A DNA stretch of 64,000 nucleotides from assembly GCF_001428565.1 (NCBI RefSeq), contig NZ_LMIA01000012.1, positions 303,472 through 367,471 of the forward strand, written 5' to 3'. The translations under genes were made by a program, and so were the position numbers. The stretch's first letter is position 1. The number at the start of each line of letters is the position of its first letter. The notes beneath the pieces are model-generated. The model was not told the origin of the DNA. It made no database searches and saw only the letters and a program-made list of their open reading frames with translations. This DNA is from Nocardioides sp. Root190 (lineage in GTDB: Bacteria > Actinomycetota > Actinomycetes > Propionibacteriales > Nocardioidaceae). Positions 15,051 through 24,800 of this stretch are shown piece after piece.

Positions 15051-15862
15051 ACGACCACGAGCCCATGAACGACCACGACACCCTCCTCGGCCCGGCCCTG
15101 CGCGAGCGGATGCGTTCGGAGCAGCCGGACCTCGAGCACCTCGCCACCGCCTCGCTCCGCGCCGGCGTGCGACTCCGCCGACGGCGTACGGCCTCGATGG
15201 TGCTGGGCAGCGCTGCGGCGGTCGCCGGGATCGGCGTCGGCGGCACACTGCTCGCCGGTGGCGGCACCGCACCGAGTGCCGTGGAGGAGCCCGGTCTCGC
15301 CGCGACCAGCCCGGCCGCGCCCTCCTTGGCGGTCGGCCAGGTCCTCGACCTCGGCAACGGCCTGACCGGGACCATCGCGGCCGATGACACCGGGGCCTTC
15401 GTGATGGGCGAGAGCAGCCTCCCCGGCGCGGGGACGGGCTTCGTGGCGGTCGTCACCGGCCCCCTCGTCCCGCTCCAGGACTGGCTCTCCGGCGGCTGGG
15501 GCAGCCTGTCCACCGACTGGCCCGGCATCACCGTGGCCGTGTCCATGGCCGACGCCGGCGCGCTCGGCATGCTCGGGTCGGTGGACGAAGCGCCGGTCAC
15601 CGTCGGCGCGGGCTGGACCTGTGAGTGGTTCCTCGTCGACGACAAGGCATCCTGCACCGCCGACGACGGCGGCGGTGCATCCCTCGTCATCCGCGACGCC
15701 GCCGATCGAGCCGTGTGGCTGGGGTCCACCGACAAGGGCGACACGTCCGCGGTCTGGACGAGCGAGAACCACGACGGGATCTTCATCTCCGTCCAGGGCG
15801 GTGACGGCACGACGAACGCCGAGGTCCGCCAGCTGGGCCACTCGCTCGCCTGGGTCGACTGA
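15047..15862 (+). CDS. Putative membrane-anchored anti-sigma factor
   Basis: A 271-residue protein coupled to the sigma factor by a four-base overlap. The cytoplasmic N-terminal region (1-48) is short and contains no HxxxCxxC zinc motif. A single membrane segment follows at about 49-70, and then an extracytoplasmic domain of about 200 residues with two cysteines (WTCEWF and ASCTAD) that could form a disulfide. This topology and the position directly after a SigE-family gene suggest an anti-sigma or signal-receiving partner. The sequence alone does not prove it. The first residues repeat MNDHE/MNDHD, giving two possible starts (15047 and 15065). Confidence 0.65.
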   Translation: MNDHEPMNDHDTLLGPALRERMRSEQPDLEHLATASLRAGVRLRRRRTASMVLGSAAAVAGIGVGGTLLAGGGTAPSAVEEPGLAATSPAAPSLAVGQVLDLGNGLTGTIAADDTGAFVMGESSLPGAGTGFVAVVTGPLVPLQDWLSGGWGSLSTDWPGITVAVSMADAGALGMLGSVDEAPVTVGAGWTCEWFLVDDKASCTADDGGGASLVIRDAADRAVWLGSTDKGDTSAVWTSENHDGIFISVQGGDGTTNAEVRQLGHSLAWVD

Positions 15863-15872
15863 CGTCTCGGGC

Positions 15873-16889
15873 TCAGCGCCAGCCGAGCGCCGGCGCGACG
15901 TGGGTCAGGATCGACTCGATCACGTGGGCGTTGTAGTCGACGCCGAGCTGGTTCGGGACGGTCAGCAGCAGGGTGTCCGCCTCGGCGATCGCCTCGTCCG
16001 CGCGCAGCTGCTCGATCAGCGCCTCCGGCTCGGCCGCGAACGAACGGCCGAAGATGGCACGCATGTCGTCGATCTGGCCGACCTGGTCACCGTCGGGGCG
16101 CCCGCCGAAGTACATCCGGTCCTCGTCGGAGACGAGCGGGAAGATCGACCTGCTCACCGACACCCGGGGCTCGTGCGCGTGACCTGCCTCGGTCCACGCC
16201 TCCCGGAAGACCCGGATCTGCTCGGCCTGCTGGACGTGGAACGGCTGACCGCCCTCGTCCTCCTTGAGCGTGGAGCTCATCAGGTTCATGCCGAGGCCAG
16301 CGGCCCAGCGGGCGGTGCCGTTGGACGCAGCACCCCACCAGATCCGGTCGCGCAGGCCCTCGGAGTGCGGCTCGAGGCGCAGCAGTCCGGGCGGGTTGGC
16401 GAACATCGGGCGGGGATTGGGCTGGGCGAAGCCCTCGCCCTTCAGCACGTTGAGCACGACCTCAGTGTGGTGGCGGGCCATGTCGGCCTCGGTCTCGCCC
16501 TCGGCGGGGGCGTAGCCGAAGTGGCGCCAGCCGTCGATCACCTGCTCCGGTGACCCTCGGGAGATGCCGAGCTGCAGTCGCCCGCCGGAGATCAGGTCGG
16601 CCGCGCCGGCGTCCTCGACGAAGTAGAGGGGGTTCTCGTAGCGCATGTCGATCACGCCGGTGCCGATCTCGATGCGGCTGGTCCGGGCGCCGATCGCAGC
16701 GAGCAACGGGAACGGGCTCGCCAGCTGGCGGGCGAAGTGGTGCACACGGAAGTACGCCCCGTCGGCACCCAGCTCCTCGGCTGCGACGGCCAGGTCGATG
16801 GACTGCAGCAACGTGTCGGCCGCCGACCGCGTCTGCGAGTGCTGCCCGGGCGTCCAGTGCCCGAACGAGAGGAACCCGATCTTCTTCAT
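15873..16889 (-). CDS. LLM class flavin-dependent oxidoreductase (luciferase-like)
   Basis: A 338-residue luciferase-like monooxygenase with the (beta/alpha)8 arrangement of the family: ELGADGAYFRVHHF, then IEIGTGVIDMRYENPL, then GGRLQLGISRGSP. Such enzymes use FMNH2 or F420H2, and the substrate is unknown. The RGSP context is common in the group annotated as alkanal monooxygenase-like. The ATG at 16889 has no ribosome binding site. A perfect inverted repeat (16893-16908) lies only three bases upstream of it, so translation or transcription starts right at a probable repressor site. It converges with the anti-sigma gene with a 10-base gap. Confidence 0.85.
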   Translation of the reverse strand: MKKIGFLSFGHWTPGQHSQTRSAADTLLQSIDLAVAAEELGADGAYFRVHHFARQLASPFPLLAAIGARTSRIEIGTGVIDMRYENPLYFVEDAGAADLISGGRLQLGISRGSPEQVIDGWRHFGYAPAEGETEADMARHHTEVVLNVLKGEGFAQPNPRPMFANPPGLLRLEPHSEGLRDRIWWGAASNGTARWAAGLGMNLMSSTLKEDEGGQPFHVQQAEQIRVFREAWTEAGHAHEPRVSVSRSIFPLVSDEDRMYFGGRPDGDQVGQIDDMRAIFGRSFAAEPEALIEQLRADEAIAEADTLLLTVPNQLGVDYNAHVIESILTHVAPALGWR

Positions 16890-16892
16890 GAT

Positions 16893-16908
16893 GGTTGAAC
16901 TGTCAACC
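16893..16908. promoter_or_regulatory. Inverted repeat next to the LLM oxidoreductase start (candidate operator)
   Basis: GGTTGA (16893-16898) and TCAACC (16903-16908) are perfect six-base arms around ACTG. The repeat lies directly upstream of the LLM gene and resembles MarR-type operators of the TTGAC/GTCAA kind. No regulator gene is adjacent. Confidence 0.45.
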
Positions 16909-16935
16909 TTCTCGGTTCATTCCGCAGACGGGTTC

Positions 16936-18258
16936 TCAGGGCTTGCGGAGCAGCGCGATGAACATCGCGTCGGTGCCGTGTCGGTGCGGCCACATCTGCA
17001 CGGTGCCCGGCAGCGGGCCATCGGCATCGGGCACTTCGCCGAGGACGGGCCGCAGGTCGTCGATGACCGCGCCGGACGTCTCCAGTGCCGACGCGACGAC
17101 CTCGGAGGTCTCGGCCAGCAGCGGCGAGCAGGTCGCGTAGACCAGCGCTCCCCCGGGCCGCAGCACGCGCAACCCGTCGGCGAGCAACGCGCCCTGGAGC
17201 TGGACCAGGTCCTTCAGGTCCCGGGGTGTACGACGCCAGCGCGCCTCGGGTCGGCGCCGCAGGGCACCCAGACCGGTGCAGGGAGCGTCGATCAGCACGC
17301 GGTCGACGGAACCGTCCGCGAGCGGGGACCGCGTGCCGTCGGACTGGACGACGAGCACGCCCGCATCCCGGCCGACCGCACGGCGTACCAGCTGGGCGCG
17401 GTGGTGGTGGCGCTCGACGGCGAGCAGGCGGGCGCCGCGCTGGGACGCCAGAGCGGCGAGCAGCGAGGCCTTGCCGCCGGGGCCGGCGCACAGGTCGACC
17501 CAGACCTCGTCGCGGCCCGACACGGGTGCCTGGGCCGCAGCGATCGCCACGAGCTGGGAGCCCTCGTCCTGGACACCGGCGCGCCGCTGGGCCACGGCCG
17601 GCACAGCGGCCGGGTCGCCACCGTCGAGCACGGAACCATAGGGCGAGTACGACGTCGGGGTGCCCGGCAGCTCACTGCGCTCCGAACGCCCCGGCCGCGA
17701 GACCAGGGTGACCCGGGGCGCGAGGTTGTCGGCCTCGAGCAGGGCGGGCAGCTCCTTGGAGGAGTCCCGAAGCGCGCGCTTCAGCTCGTCGACGACCCAC
17801 TGCGGGTGGCTGTGCGAGACCGCGAGGTTGCGGGGCGCGACCTGCGCGATCCAGGCATCGAGCTCCTGCGCGGCGACCTTGCGCAGGACGGCGTTGGCGA
17901 ACCCGGCCGCACCCTGGCTGACCTGGTCCCGCACCAGCGTGACCGTCGTGTCGATGGCTGCGTGGGTGGGGACGCGCATCGCCAGCAGCTGGTGGGTCCC
18001 GAGCCGGAGCCCGTCGAGCACCTTGGCCTCGACCTTGGCCAGTGAGCGGTCGATGCAGGCGCCGAGAATCGCGTCGTAGGTGCCCTGTCGCCGGATCGTG
18101 CCCGAGACCAGCTCGGTCACGAAGGCCGCGTCGCGACCGGTCAGTGCGTGCCGCTGCAGGGCGGCGGGGAGCAGCAGGTTGGCGTAACCGTCGTCGACCC
18201 GCACCGCCTTGAGGACCTCGAAGGCCGCGAGGCGGGCCGGATCGACCTGCTTGCTCAC
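16936..18258 (-). CDS. rsmB: 16S rRNA (cytosine-967-C5) methyltransferase
   Basis: A 440-residue RsmB/Sun-type RNA methyltransferase. The N-terminal NusB-like RNA-binding domain spans about 1-140. The methyltransferase domain follows, with the SAM-binding DLCAGPGGKAS at 256-265, the PC motif cysteine Cys327 in IDAPCTG and the catalytic cysteine Cys377 in YATCSP. The GTG start at 18258 overlaps the fmt stop codon by four bases, so it is the last gene of the def-fmt-rsmB unit. This is the normal actinobacterial order. An insertion with several Arg/Ser residues lies at about 187-210. Confidence 0.93.
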   Translation of the reverse strand: MSKQVDPARLAAFEVLKAVRVDDGYANLLLPAALQRHALTGRDAAFVTELVSGTIRRQGTYDAILGACIDRSLAKVEAKVLDGLRLGTHQLLAMRVPTHAAIDTTVTLVRDQVSQGAAGFANAVLRKVAAQELDAWIAQVAPRNLAVSHSHPQWVVDELKRALRDSSKELPALLEADNLAPRVTLVSRPGRSERSELPGTPTSYSPYGSVLDGGDPAAVPAVAQRRAGVQDEGSQLVAIAAAQAPVSGRDEVWVDLCAGPGGKASLLAALASQRGARLLAVERHHHRAQLVRRAVGRDAGVLVVQSDGTRSPLADGSVDRVLIDAPCTGLGALRRRPEARWRRTPRDLKDLVQLQGALLADGLRVLRPGGALVYATCSPLLAETSEVVASALETSGAVIDDLRPVLGEVPDADGPLPGTVQMWPHRHGTDAMFIALLRKP

Positions 18259-19181
18259 TCGAACCGCGCCGTGTCGGGCAGTCGCACGCCTCGGGCCCAG
18301 TCCGCGGCGCCCATCTGCTTCTTGCCGAACGCCTTGACCTCGCCGAGGCGGACCGCTCCGCTCGCCGTACCGACCAGGACATGGTTCTTGCCGACCCGGA
18401 TCGCCCCGGGAGCGAGGTCGTCCGCGCCCTCCTCGAGGGTGACCGCGCCGAGCTTGACGCGCTCCCCGTCCAGGGTCGTCCAGGCACCGGGGCCGGGCGT
18501 GCAGGCGCGGATCCGGCGATCCACGCCGATGGCAGGCTCGGACCAGTCGACCCGCGCGTCCTCGACGGAGATCTTCGGCGCCAGGCTGACGCCGTCCTCC
18601 GGCTGCACGCGTGCCTCGATGGTTCCCGTCTCGATGCCGTCCAGGGTCGCGACGAGCAGCTCGGAACCGCCCTCCGCCAGGCGGGTCAGCAGGTCACCGG
18701 CCGTGTCGGTCGGGCGCACCCGCTCGGTCATGACGCCGAACATCGGGCCGGCGTCCAGCGCTTCGACGATGCGGAACGTGGTGGCTCCGGTGTACTCGTC
18801 GCCCGCCCACAGCGAGTGCTGGACCGGCGCGGCTCCGCGCCAGGCCGGGAGGACCGAGAAGTGCAGGTTGACCCAGCCGTGCCGCGGGATGTCCAGAGCG
18901 CTGCGCGGGATCAGGGCGCCGTAGGCGACGACCGGGCAGCAGTCCGGCTCGAGCGCCCGGAGCTGCTCCTGGAACTCGGGGTCCCGAGGATGGGTCGGCT
19001 TGAGCACCGGCAGGCCGAGCTCCTCGGCGCGCTGCGCCACGGGGCTCGGGGTCAGCTTCCGACCACGTCCCGACGGAGCGTCGGGGCGGGTGACGACGCC
19101 GACGAGCTCGTGGGGCGAGGCGGCGATGGCGTCGAGGGCCGGGACGGCGACCTCGGGCGTGCCGGCGAAGACGAGCCTCAT
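18255..19181 (-). CDS. fmt: Methionyl-tRNA formyltransferase
   Basis: Formylates initiator methionyl-tRNA using 10-formyl-tetrahydrofolate. At 308 residues it has the usual length. The N-terminal Rossmann domain carries the catalytic Asn105 and His107 in VNLHFSVLPAWRGAAP, and the Asp in EALDAGPMF completes the site. The C-terminal OB-like tRNA-binding domain begins near residue 205. The ATG at 19181 overlaps the def stop codon by four bases, and the stop codon overlaps the rsmB GTG by four bases. Coupling with def makes functional sense because deformylase removes the group that Fmt adds. Confidence 0.95.
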   Translation of the reverse strand: MRLVFAGTPEVAVPALDAIAASPHELVGVVTRPDAPSGRGRKLTPSPVAQRAEELGLPVLKPTHPRDPEFQEQLRALEPDCCPVVAYGALIPRSALDIPRHGWVNLHFSVLPAWRGAAPVQHSLWAGDEYTGATTFRIVEALDAGPMFGVMTERVRPTDTAGDLLTRLAEGGSELLVATLDGIETGTIEARVQPEDGVSLAPKISVEDARVDWSEPAIGVDRRIRACTPGPGAWTTLDGERVKLGAVTLEEGADDLAPGAIRVGKNHVLVGTASGAVRLGEVKAFGKKQMGAADWARGVRLPDTARFE

Positions 19182-19723
19182 CGGCCGAACCCTCCGGTGG
19201 CGTGGGGCGAGAGCTTGATCGTCGGCTTCTCCAGACCGAACCACTCCGACTCCCGGATCTCGCGCATCGCGGACTTGCGTCCGACGTCGTCGAGACGGTC
19301 GATGAAGAGGATCCCGTCGAGGTGGTCGGTCTCGTGCTGGATCGCGCGGGCCAGGAGCTCGGAGCCCTCGATCCGGAGCGGGTCGCCGTGCATGTCGAAG
19401 CCGGTGGCGACCACGGACAGGGCCCGCAGGCAGTCGTAGGTGAGCTCCGGGAGGGACAGGCAGCCCTCCGGGCCGTCCTGGGTGTCGGCCGAGAGCTCGA
19501 GCTTCGGGTTGACCAGGTGACCGACCTCGTCGTCGACGAACCAGGTGAAGACGCGGAGCCCGACACCGATCTGGGGCGCGGCGAGACCGGCACCGGGAGC
19601 GTCGAGCATCGTGTCGGTCAGGTCACCGACCAGCTGACGCAGCTCGGCATCGAACTCGACGACCTCGATCGCGGGCTTGCGGAGGATCGGGTCGCCGAAC
19701 AGGCGGATGGGTCGAATGGCCAC
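19178..19723 (-). CDS. def: Peptide deformylase
   Basis: Removes the formyl group from nascent protein N-termini. The 181 residues contain all three signature motifs: GAGLAAPQIG at 44-53, EGCLSLP with metal ligand Cys88, and QHETDHLDG with His130, Glu131 and His134. TAGGCT ends six bases before the GTG at 19723. Thus def, rather than priA upstream, appears to start its own leaderless transcript of def-fmt-rsmB. The metal is normally Fe2+ in this family. Confidence 0.95.
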   Translation of the reverse strand: MAIRPIRLFGDPILRKPAIEVVEFDAELRQLVGDLTDTMLDAPGAGLAAPQIGVGLRVFTWFVDDEVGHLVNPKLELSADTQDGPEGCLSLPELTYDCLRALSVVATGFDMHGDPLRIEGSELLARAIQHETDHLDGILFIDRLDDVGRKSAMREIRESEWFGLEKPTIKLSPHATGGFGR

Positions 19724-19729
19724 CGGCCA

Positions 19730-19735
19730 AGCCTA
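19730..19735 (-). promoter_or_regulatory. -10 element (TAGGCT) of def, leaderless geometry
   Basis: TAGGCT on the minus strand is followed by TGGCCG and then the GTG at 19723. It lies in the 46-base gap after priA. Confidence 0.55.
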
Positions 19736-19769
19736 CTGAGGCACGCGGCGGACCCCGATTCCCGGCGGC

Positions 19770-21821
19770 CTACAGCTCCCAGGGATCGACCTGGACCCGG
19801 ACAGCTTCCAGCTTGCGCGACGAGCGCAGGCGCTGCATCTCGGCCAACGCGCGGGCCAGCTCGACCCCGTTGGCCCGTGGCACCCGCACCACCAGACGTT
19901 CGTCCTCGGACTCGGCTCCGCCGGGAACCGGCACCGGTCCGAGCACCTCCGCCGCCTCGGGCAGGGCCAGCAGCGCGCGAACGTCGTCGAGCGCCCCCGG
20001 GGAGCCGGTGAGGGTCGCGACCCGCGCCGCCGGAGGGAGCCGGGCGGCCCATCGCTCCTCGGCCTCGCGGGCTGCGAAGCCGGCGGGGTCCCAGCGGACC
20101 AGGGCCCGCATCGTGGGCTGGGTCGGGTCTCCGACGGCGAGTGCGCGCCCGCCCGGTCGCACCAGGCCGATCGCGTTGCACCAGCGCCGCAGCGCCTCCT
20201 CCGAGGCGCGCATGCTGTCGCGGCCCAGTGCCCACCACGTGTCCAGGAGGACGACCACGGCGTAGCCCCCCTCGGCCACGGGCTCGGCGCCGGGAGTGGC
20301 CACGACGATGCGTGGCGCACCGTCGACCGTCGCACGGATCCGGTCCCCCGAGGAGGTCACCACCGGCGCCGACGGGAAGGAGCGCCCCAGCTCGTCGGCC
20401 GTGCGGGCATCACCCAGGACCGGTGCCCGCAGTCCGGTGGCGCCGCACTCCGGGCACGACCAGTCGGGCGCCTCGGTCGCGCACCAGCGGCAGTGGGGAG
20501 GAGCCGTGGGACCGGCCAGCTCCAGCGGACCGGCGCAGGCACGACAGCGGGCGGGCGTACGGCACCGCTCGCAGGCGAGCCGCACCGCGTAGCCGGCCCG
20601 GGGGGTCTGGACCAGGACCGGGCCGCGTTCGAGACCCCAGCGCAGGGCGTCGTACGCCTCGCGGGGGACGCGTGCGGTCGCGGCATGCGGGTCGCGCTCC
20701 AGGGCGTGGTCGCTCGCGCCGGTGATGGCCACCAGCGCCCGCTCCCGGAGACGTTCGCGGGGCAGGGCGATCTCGCGGGCCCATCCCGTGCGGAGCAGCT
20801 GGTCGGCCTCGACGCTGCGGGCAAAGCCCCCGACCAGTGCGGCGGCGTCCTCCCCCTCGGCGCGCAGCAGCAGGACCTCCCGGGTGTGGGGGTACGGCGC
20901 CCGCGGCTCCGCGTGGAGGTCGTCGCCGTCGTCCCAGATCACCACCAGGCCGAGGTCGGCGACCGGCGCGAACGCCGCGGAGCGGGTGCCCACCACGATG
21001 CGTCGGGTGCCGCGGCTGACGGCGAGGAAGTCCCTGTAGCGGGCTGCAGGCCCGGCCTCGGCCTGGAGCGTGACGTGGTGGCCAGGACCGAGGACCGCCG
21101 TGAGCGCCGCATCGACGCGGGCGACGTCGCGGTGGTCGGGCAGGCAGATCACCGTCCCCCGACCCGCAGCGAGCGTGGCTGCCGCCACGTGGGCGAGCAG
21201 CGCCGGCCAGTCCTCCCCCGGTCCCGCGCTCCACACGGCACGGGGCGCATCACCGGAGCGAAGGTGGGCGATGAACGGCGCGGCGGCGGGATAGGGCGAC
21301 CAGGCCTCCTCGCAGCCGGGAGTCTCGGGAAGGGGTGCCTCCGGCTCGGACGGCGCCTTCTCCGTCGTGGCGTGCCGCGTCGGGACCGCGAGGCGACGGA
21401 CATCGGAGCTGACGCCGGCGTAGCGCTCGGCCACCCGCTCACAGAGTGTTGCGACGGCCGGGCTCAGCACCGGCTCGGGGCTCACCAGTCGCTTCAACGG
21501 TGCCAGCCGCCCGTCGTGCTCCGAGGCGGCCGCCCGGTCGAGGACGAACCCGTCGACGTCCTGGCCGCCGAAGCGCACCTTGACCCGGGCGCCGGGCACC
21601 GCGCCCTCAGCCATCGCCACCGGCACCGCGTAGTCGAAGGTCCGGTCCAGGTGGGCCAGCGGCAGGTCGAGCACCACGTGGGCCACCGGATCCACGGTCG
21701 CGATCTCCGCCTCGGCGACCTTGCGGGCACGAGTCGCGGCCGCCTTGACCCGACCTTCGGCCACCTTGTCCCGGACCAGACCGGGCAGGTCGAGTGCCGG
21801 CTCGTCGGGGGTGGGCGTCAT
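19770..21821 (-). CDS. priA: Primosomal protein N' (PriA), actinobacterial type without intact helicase motifs
   Basis: Replication-restart protein of 683 residues. The N-terminal DNA-binding region recognises fork ends in PriA (HVVLDLPLAHLDRTFDYAVP near 48-67). The zinc-binding region near 415-470 has eight cysteines in CxxC pairs. The ATPase motifs are decayed. The Walker A place reads SAGPGEDWPAL instead of a GSGKT loop, and the DEAH/DEEH box place reads WDDGDDLH. This loss is known for actinobacterial PriA and suggests a structural rather than motor role. ATG 21821 is preceded seven bases upstream by TAGAAC, a near-match to the leaderless pattern. Confidence 0.93.
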   Translation of the reverse strand: MTPTPDEPALDLPGLVRDKVAEGRVKAAATRARKVAEAEIATVDPVAHVVLDLPLAHLDRTFDYAVPVAMAEGAVPGARVKVRFGGQDVDGFVLDRAAASEHDGRLAPLKRLVSPEPVLSPAVATLCERVAERYAGVSSDVRRLAVPTRHATTEKAPSEPEAPLPETPGCEEAWSPYPAAAPFIAHLRSGDAPRAVWSAGPGEDWPALLAHVAAATLAAGRGTVICLPDHRDVARVDAALTAVLGPGHHVTLQAEAGPAARYRDFLAVSRGTRRIVVGTRSAAFAPVADLGLVVIWDDGDDLHAEPRAPYPHTREVLLLRAEGEDAAALVGGFARSVEADQLLRTGWAREIALPRERLRERALVAITGASDHALERDPHAATARVPREAYDALRWGLERGPVLVQTPRAGYAVRLACERCRTPARCRACAGPLELAGPTAPPHCRWCATEAPDWSCPECGATGLRAPVLGDARTADELGRSFPSAPVVTSSGDRIRATVDGAPRIVVATPGAEPVAEGGYAVVVLLDTWWALGRDSMRASEEALRRWCNAIGLVRPGGRALAVGDPTQPTMRALVRWDPAGFAAREAEERWAARLPPAARVATLTGSPGALDDVRALLALPEAAEVLGPVPVPGGAESEDERLVVRVPRANGVELARALAEMQRLRSSRKLEAVRVQVDPWEL

Positions 21822-21857
21822 GGGCGCAGTTCTACCAGCGACCTCCGATGGGTGAGG

Positions 21858-24800
21858 TCAGCGGCGGACCAGGACCGATCCCGACGTACGCGTCACCGCC
21901 GTGTAGCCCGACTTCGAACCCGTGATCCGCACCGAAATCCGGAAACCCTTGTCCCCCTTCCGCAGCAGGTAGCTGGACCCTGTCGCGCCCGTGATCGCCT
22001 TCGATCCACGGAACCAGCGGTAGCTGTAGGTGATCGGGCTCGGTGCCCACGTACCGCGGACAGCGGCAAGGCGGCGGCCCACGCGGGGCGTGCCACTCAG
22101 GCCTGCCGTCTTCGGAGCGACGAGGAGCCCTCGGGCGACGATGCCGGAGGTCGCGGTCAGCTGGACGCTCTGGTCGGCGAGTATCCCGGTCACCACGACG
22201 CTGAGCCGCCTGCCCGCATCGGCAGCGACGGGTGTGTACGTCCTCAGGGTCCGCCCGGCGATGGCGACGCCGTCGCGGCGCCACTGGTAGGTCGTGATCG
22301 TCCCCGGGTCGTTCCAGATGGGGGCGGTCACCGCGTACACCTTGCCGACGCGAGGGGCCGTGGCCGGCAGGGTCGGCGCGGACACGATGGTCAGCGGCAC
22401 GGCGTCGGTCTCCACGTCGGCGGAGGCCGTCACCACCAGCGGGACGACCTGGTCGTCCAGCTTCCCGGTCACCACCACGCTGAGCCTCGTGCCGACATCG
22501 GCAGGGACCGGTGTGTACGTCGCCTGCGTCATGCCCGCCAGCGGTACGCCGTTGCGGCGCCACTGGTGGCTCGTCGTTGCCCCCGGCAGGTTCCAGGTGG
22601 GCTCGGACACGGTCAACGGCAGGCCGACATGCGGCGCGGCGTCCGGGAGGACAGGCGCGACGTCAACGGCCAGGGTCCGGTCGCAGGTGTAGACCAGGAT
22701 GTCGTCGAGGTACCAGCCCGGTGCGCCGTACGACGAGTCCGTCCTCATCGTGAAGGTCGGACGGACCGACATCCCGCCGAACGCGGTGATGTCGACCCTG
22801 CTCCCGACCCATCCCCGACTGCTGCCGCCGAACGCCCGGCGGCCCGCGTTGGGAGCCTGGAGCGTCCGGGTCGGCCCGAAGTCCCAGGGGTGGTCCCACA
22901 ATGGGTAGACAGTGCCGTCGACCGCGGTCATCTCGGCGGTCCCGCCGTCCCACCAGTACCCGACGCCGTTCGAGGGATCGATCGAGAAGTCGAAGAGGTG
23001 CCAGTGCCGGAAGGCGAGGTAGGTCGACTGGCCCTCGGGCACCACCACCGGCGCCGCCGAGAGCAGCGCGCGGGTGACCGGGGTGGCGGGGTCGGCAGCA
23101 ACCCACGCAGTGTCTCCGGAGTAGGCGCTGACGCCGTAGGCGGAGTTGACCACCGTTTCCGGCGTCCTGCCCCACCCCGCCGCCGGCCCGAACAGGGAGG
23201 CCTGGTCGGCGCCCGACTCGGAGTCGAGAAGGGTCCTCGGATGGCTGCCGGCCGGGCAGGTCCGCGGGGCGTCCTTGACCGGGTCGGTGGCCGGGGGCAG
23301 CGCCATCTCGGTCGCCGCGACGGCATAGCGGACTGCGGTGCAGTTCGATGCCGTGAAGCCGCGGTGGCCGATCAGCGCGGTGCAGGTCTGGTCGAGGACG
23401 TTGGCGAGGTCGGCGTACTCGGTGAACGCCGTGATCGCGGCCATCGTGTGCAACCACAGCGTCGCTGACTTCAGCAGTGTCGGGTCGCCCGCATCGATCC
23501 CGGTGACCGTGCGGCCGTTGAACGTGCCGCCCTGGGAGATCAGCTGGAAGGCCCTGTTCCCGACGCCGGAGTTGGTGTGCACGCCACCGCTGTCCTCGTA
23601 GCTGGGATCAGCCGCCCACCGGGGGCTCGTCATGCGGTCCGGCTGGTGATGCAGGGTCGGGTCCGCCATGTCACGCAGCGCACCGCCCGGCAGGTCCTCG
23701 CCCAGCTGCCAGTCAGTCGGGCTGTCCCCCGGCCCGGCATTGCGATGGTCGACCAGCTCTCCGACGATGTCGGCGAGCGACTCGTTGATCGCACCCGCCT
23801 CGTCCCAGTACAGGAGCCCGGAGGTCCGCTCGATCACGCCGTGCGTCATCTCGTGACCGACGACATCGTCCGCCGCGGCATAGCCCTCGCCGTAGAACAT
23901 CGCCTGCCCGTTCCAGAAGGCGTTGTCGTACGGACAGGAGTCCGGCCCGGTGACACACACCCGAACCGTTGACGCGAGCTTCCTGCCCTGCGCGGACGGC
24001 AACCCGATCGCCGTGGTCAGGTCGAGGCCGATCACCTCACGGTAGAAGTCAGAGACCGCTCCGGCGTTCTGGAAGGCCGCCTCCACGTCTGCCGTCGAGG
24101 AACCGCCCGGAGCCTCGGTGCGCACAGCGGCGGCGCTGGAGCACGCCACCACATTGGTCCGGACATTGGCCTGGTCACACACGATCCGGTCGATGCCCTG
24201 GATCAGGTCGATGTCGAGGACGACGTCGCCGGACCGGTCGTCGACCAGAACGAGCCGTCGAACGTGATCACCCGAGCGCACCTCGAACCGCCAGACCCCG
24301 CGCACCCCGATGGCAGGATCGAGTCCGACCGCGGCCGGGTCGAGGATCCAGCGACCCTGGTCGGCGGCACGGACATCGCTGATCCCAGACCTGCGGAGCA
24401 CTCCCTCGGCGACATCGCGCGCCATGCTCTCGGTGACGGCGGCTGGTCGGACGCCTGCGGACCTGGAGAGATTGGCGTTGAGCGAGGTGAGCTCGCGGTC
24501 CGCCCCCACGCTGACGACGACCTCGGCGCCGAGGACCGGCACGCCGGCGATCTCCTGGCGATACCGAACGACGTCACCTCCGCCGGCGCCTTCCGAACTG
24601 CCCGTCTCGACCAGGCCGGTTCCGGACCGGTCGGCCTCGACGGCACCCCCGTACCGGGTCAGGTGTGCCCGCGCTGCCGCCGAGACCGAGGTGCCGCGAC
24701 TCACCGTCGGATTGTCCACGTCGGTCCCGACCGGCGTTCCGACGAAGGTCGTATCGGCGCCGGAGCGCTCGATCCGCAACGGACCATCGGCGTCCGAGCG

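Noticed and set aside
20493..23468. A 991-codon plus-strand open frame opposite priA and the M4 protease
   Set aside because: Spans two clear genes on the other strand and encodes low-complexity Arg/Gly/Asp-rich sequence without domains.
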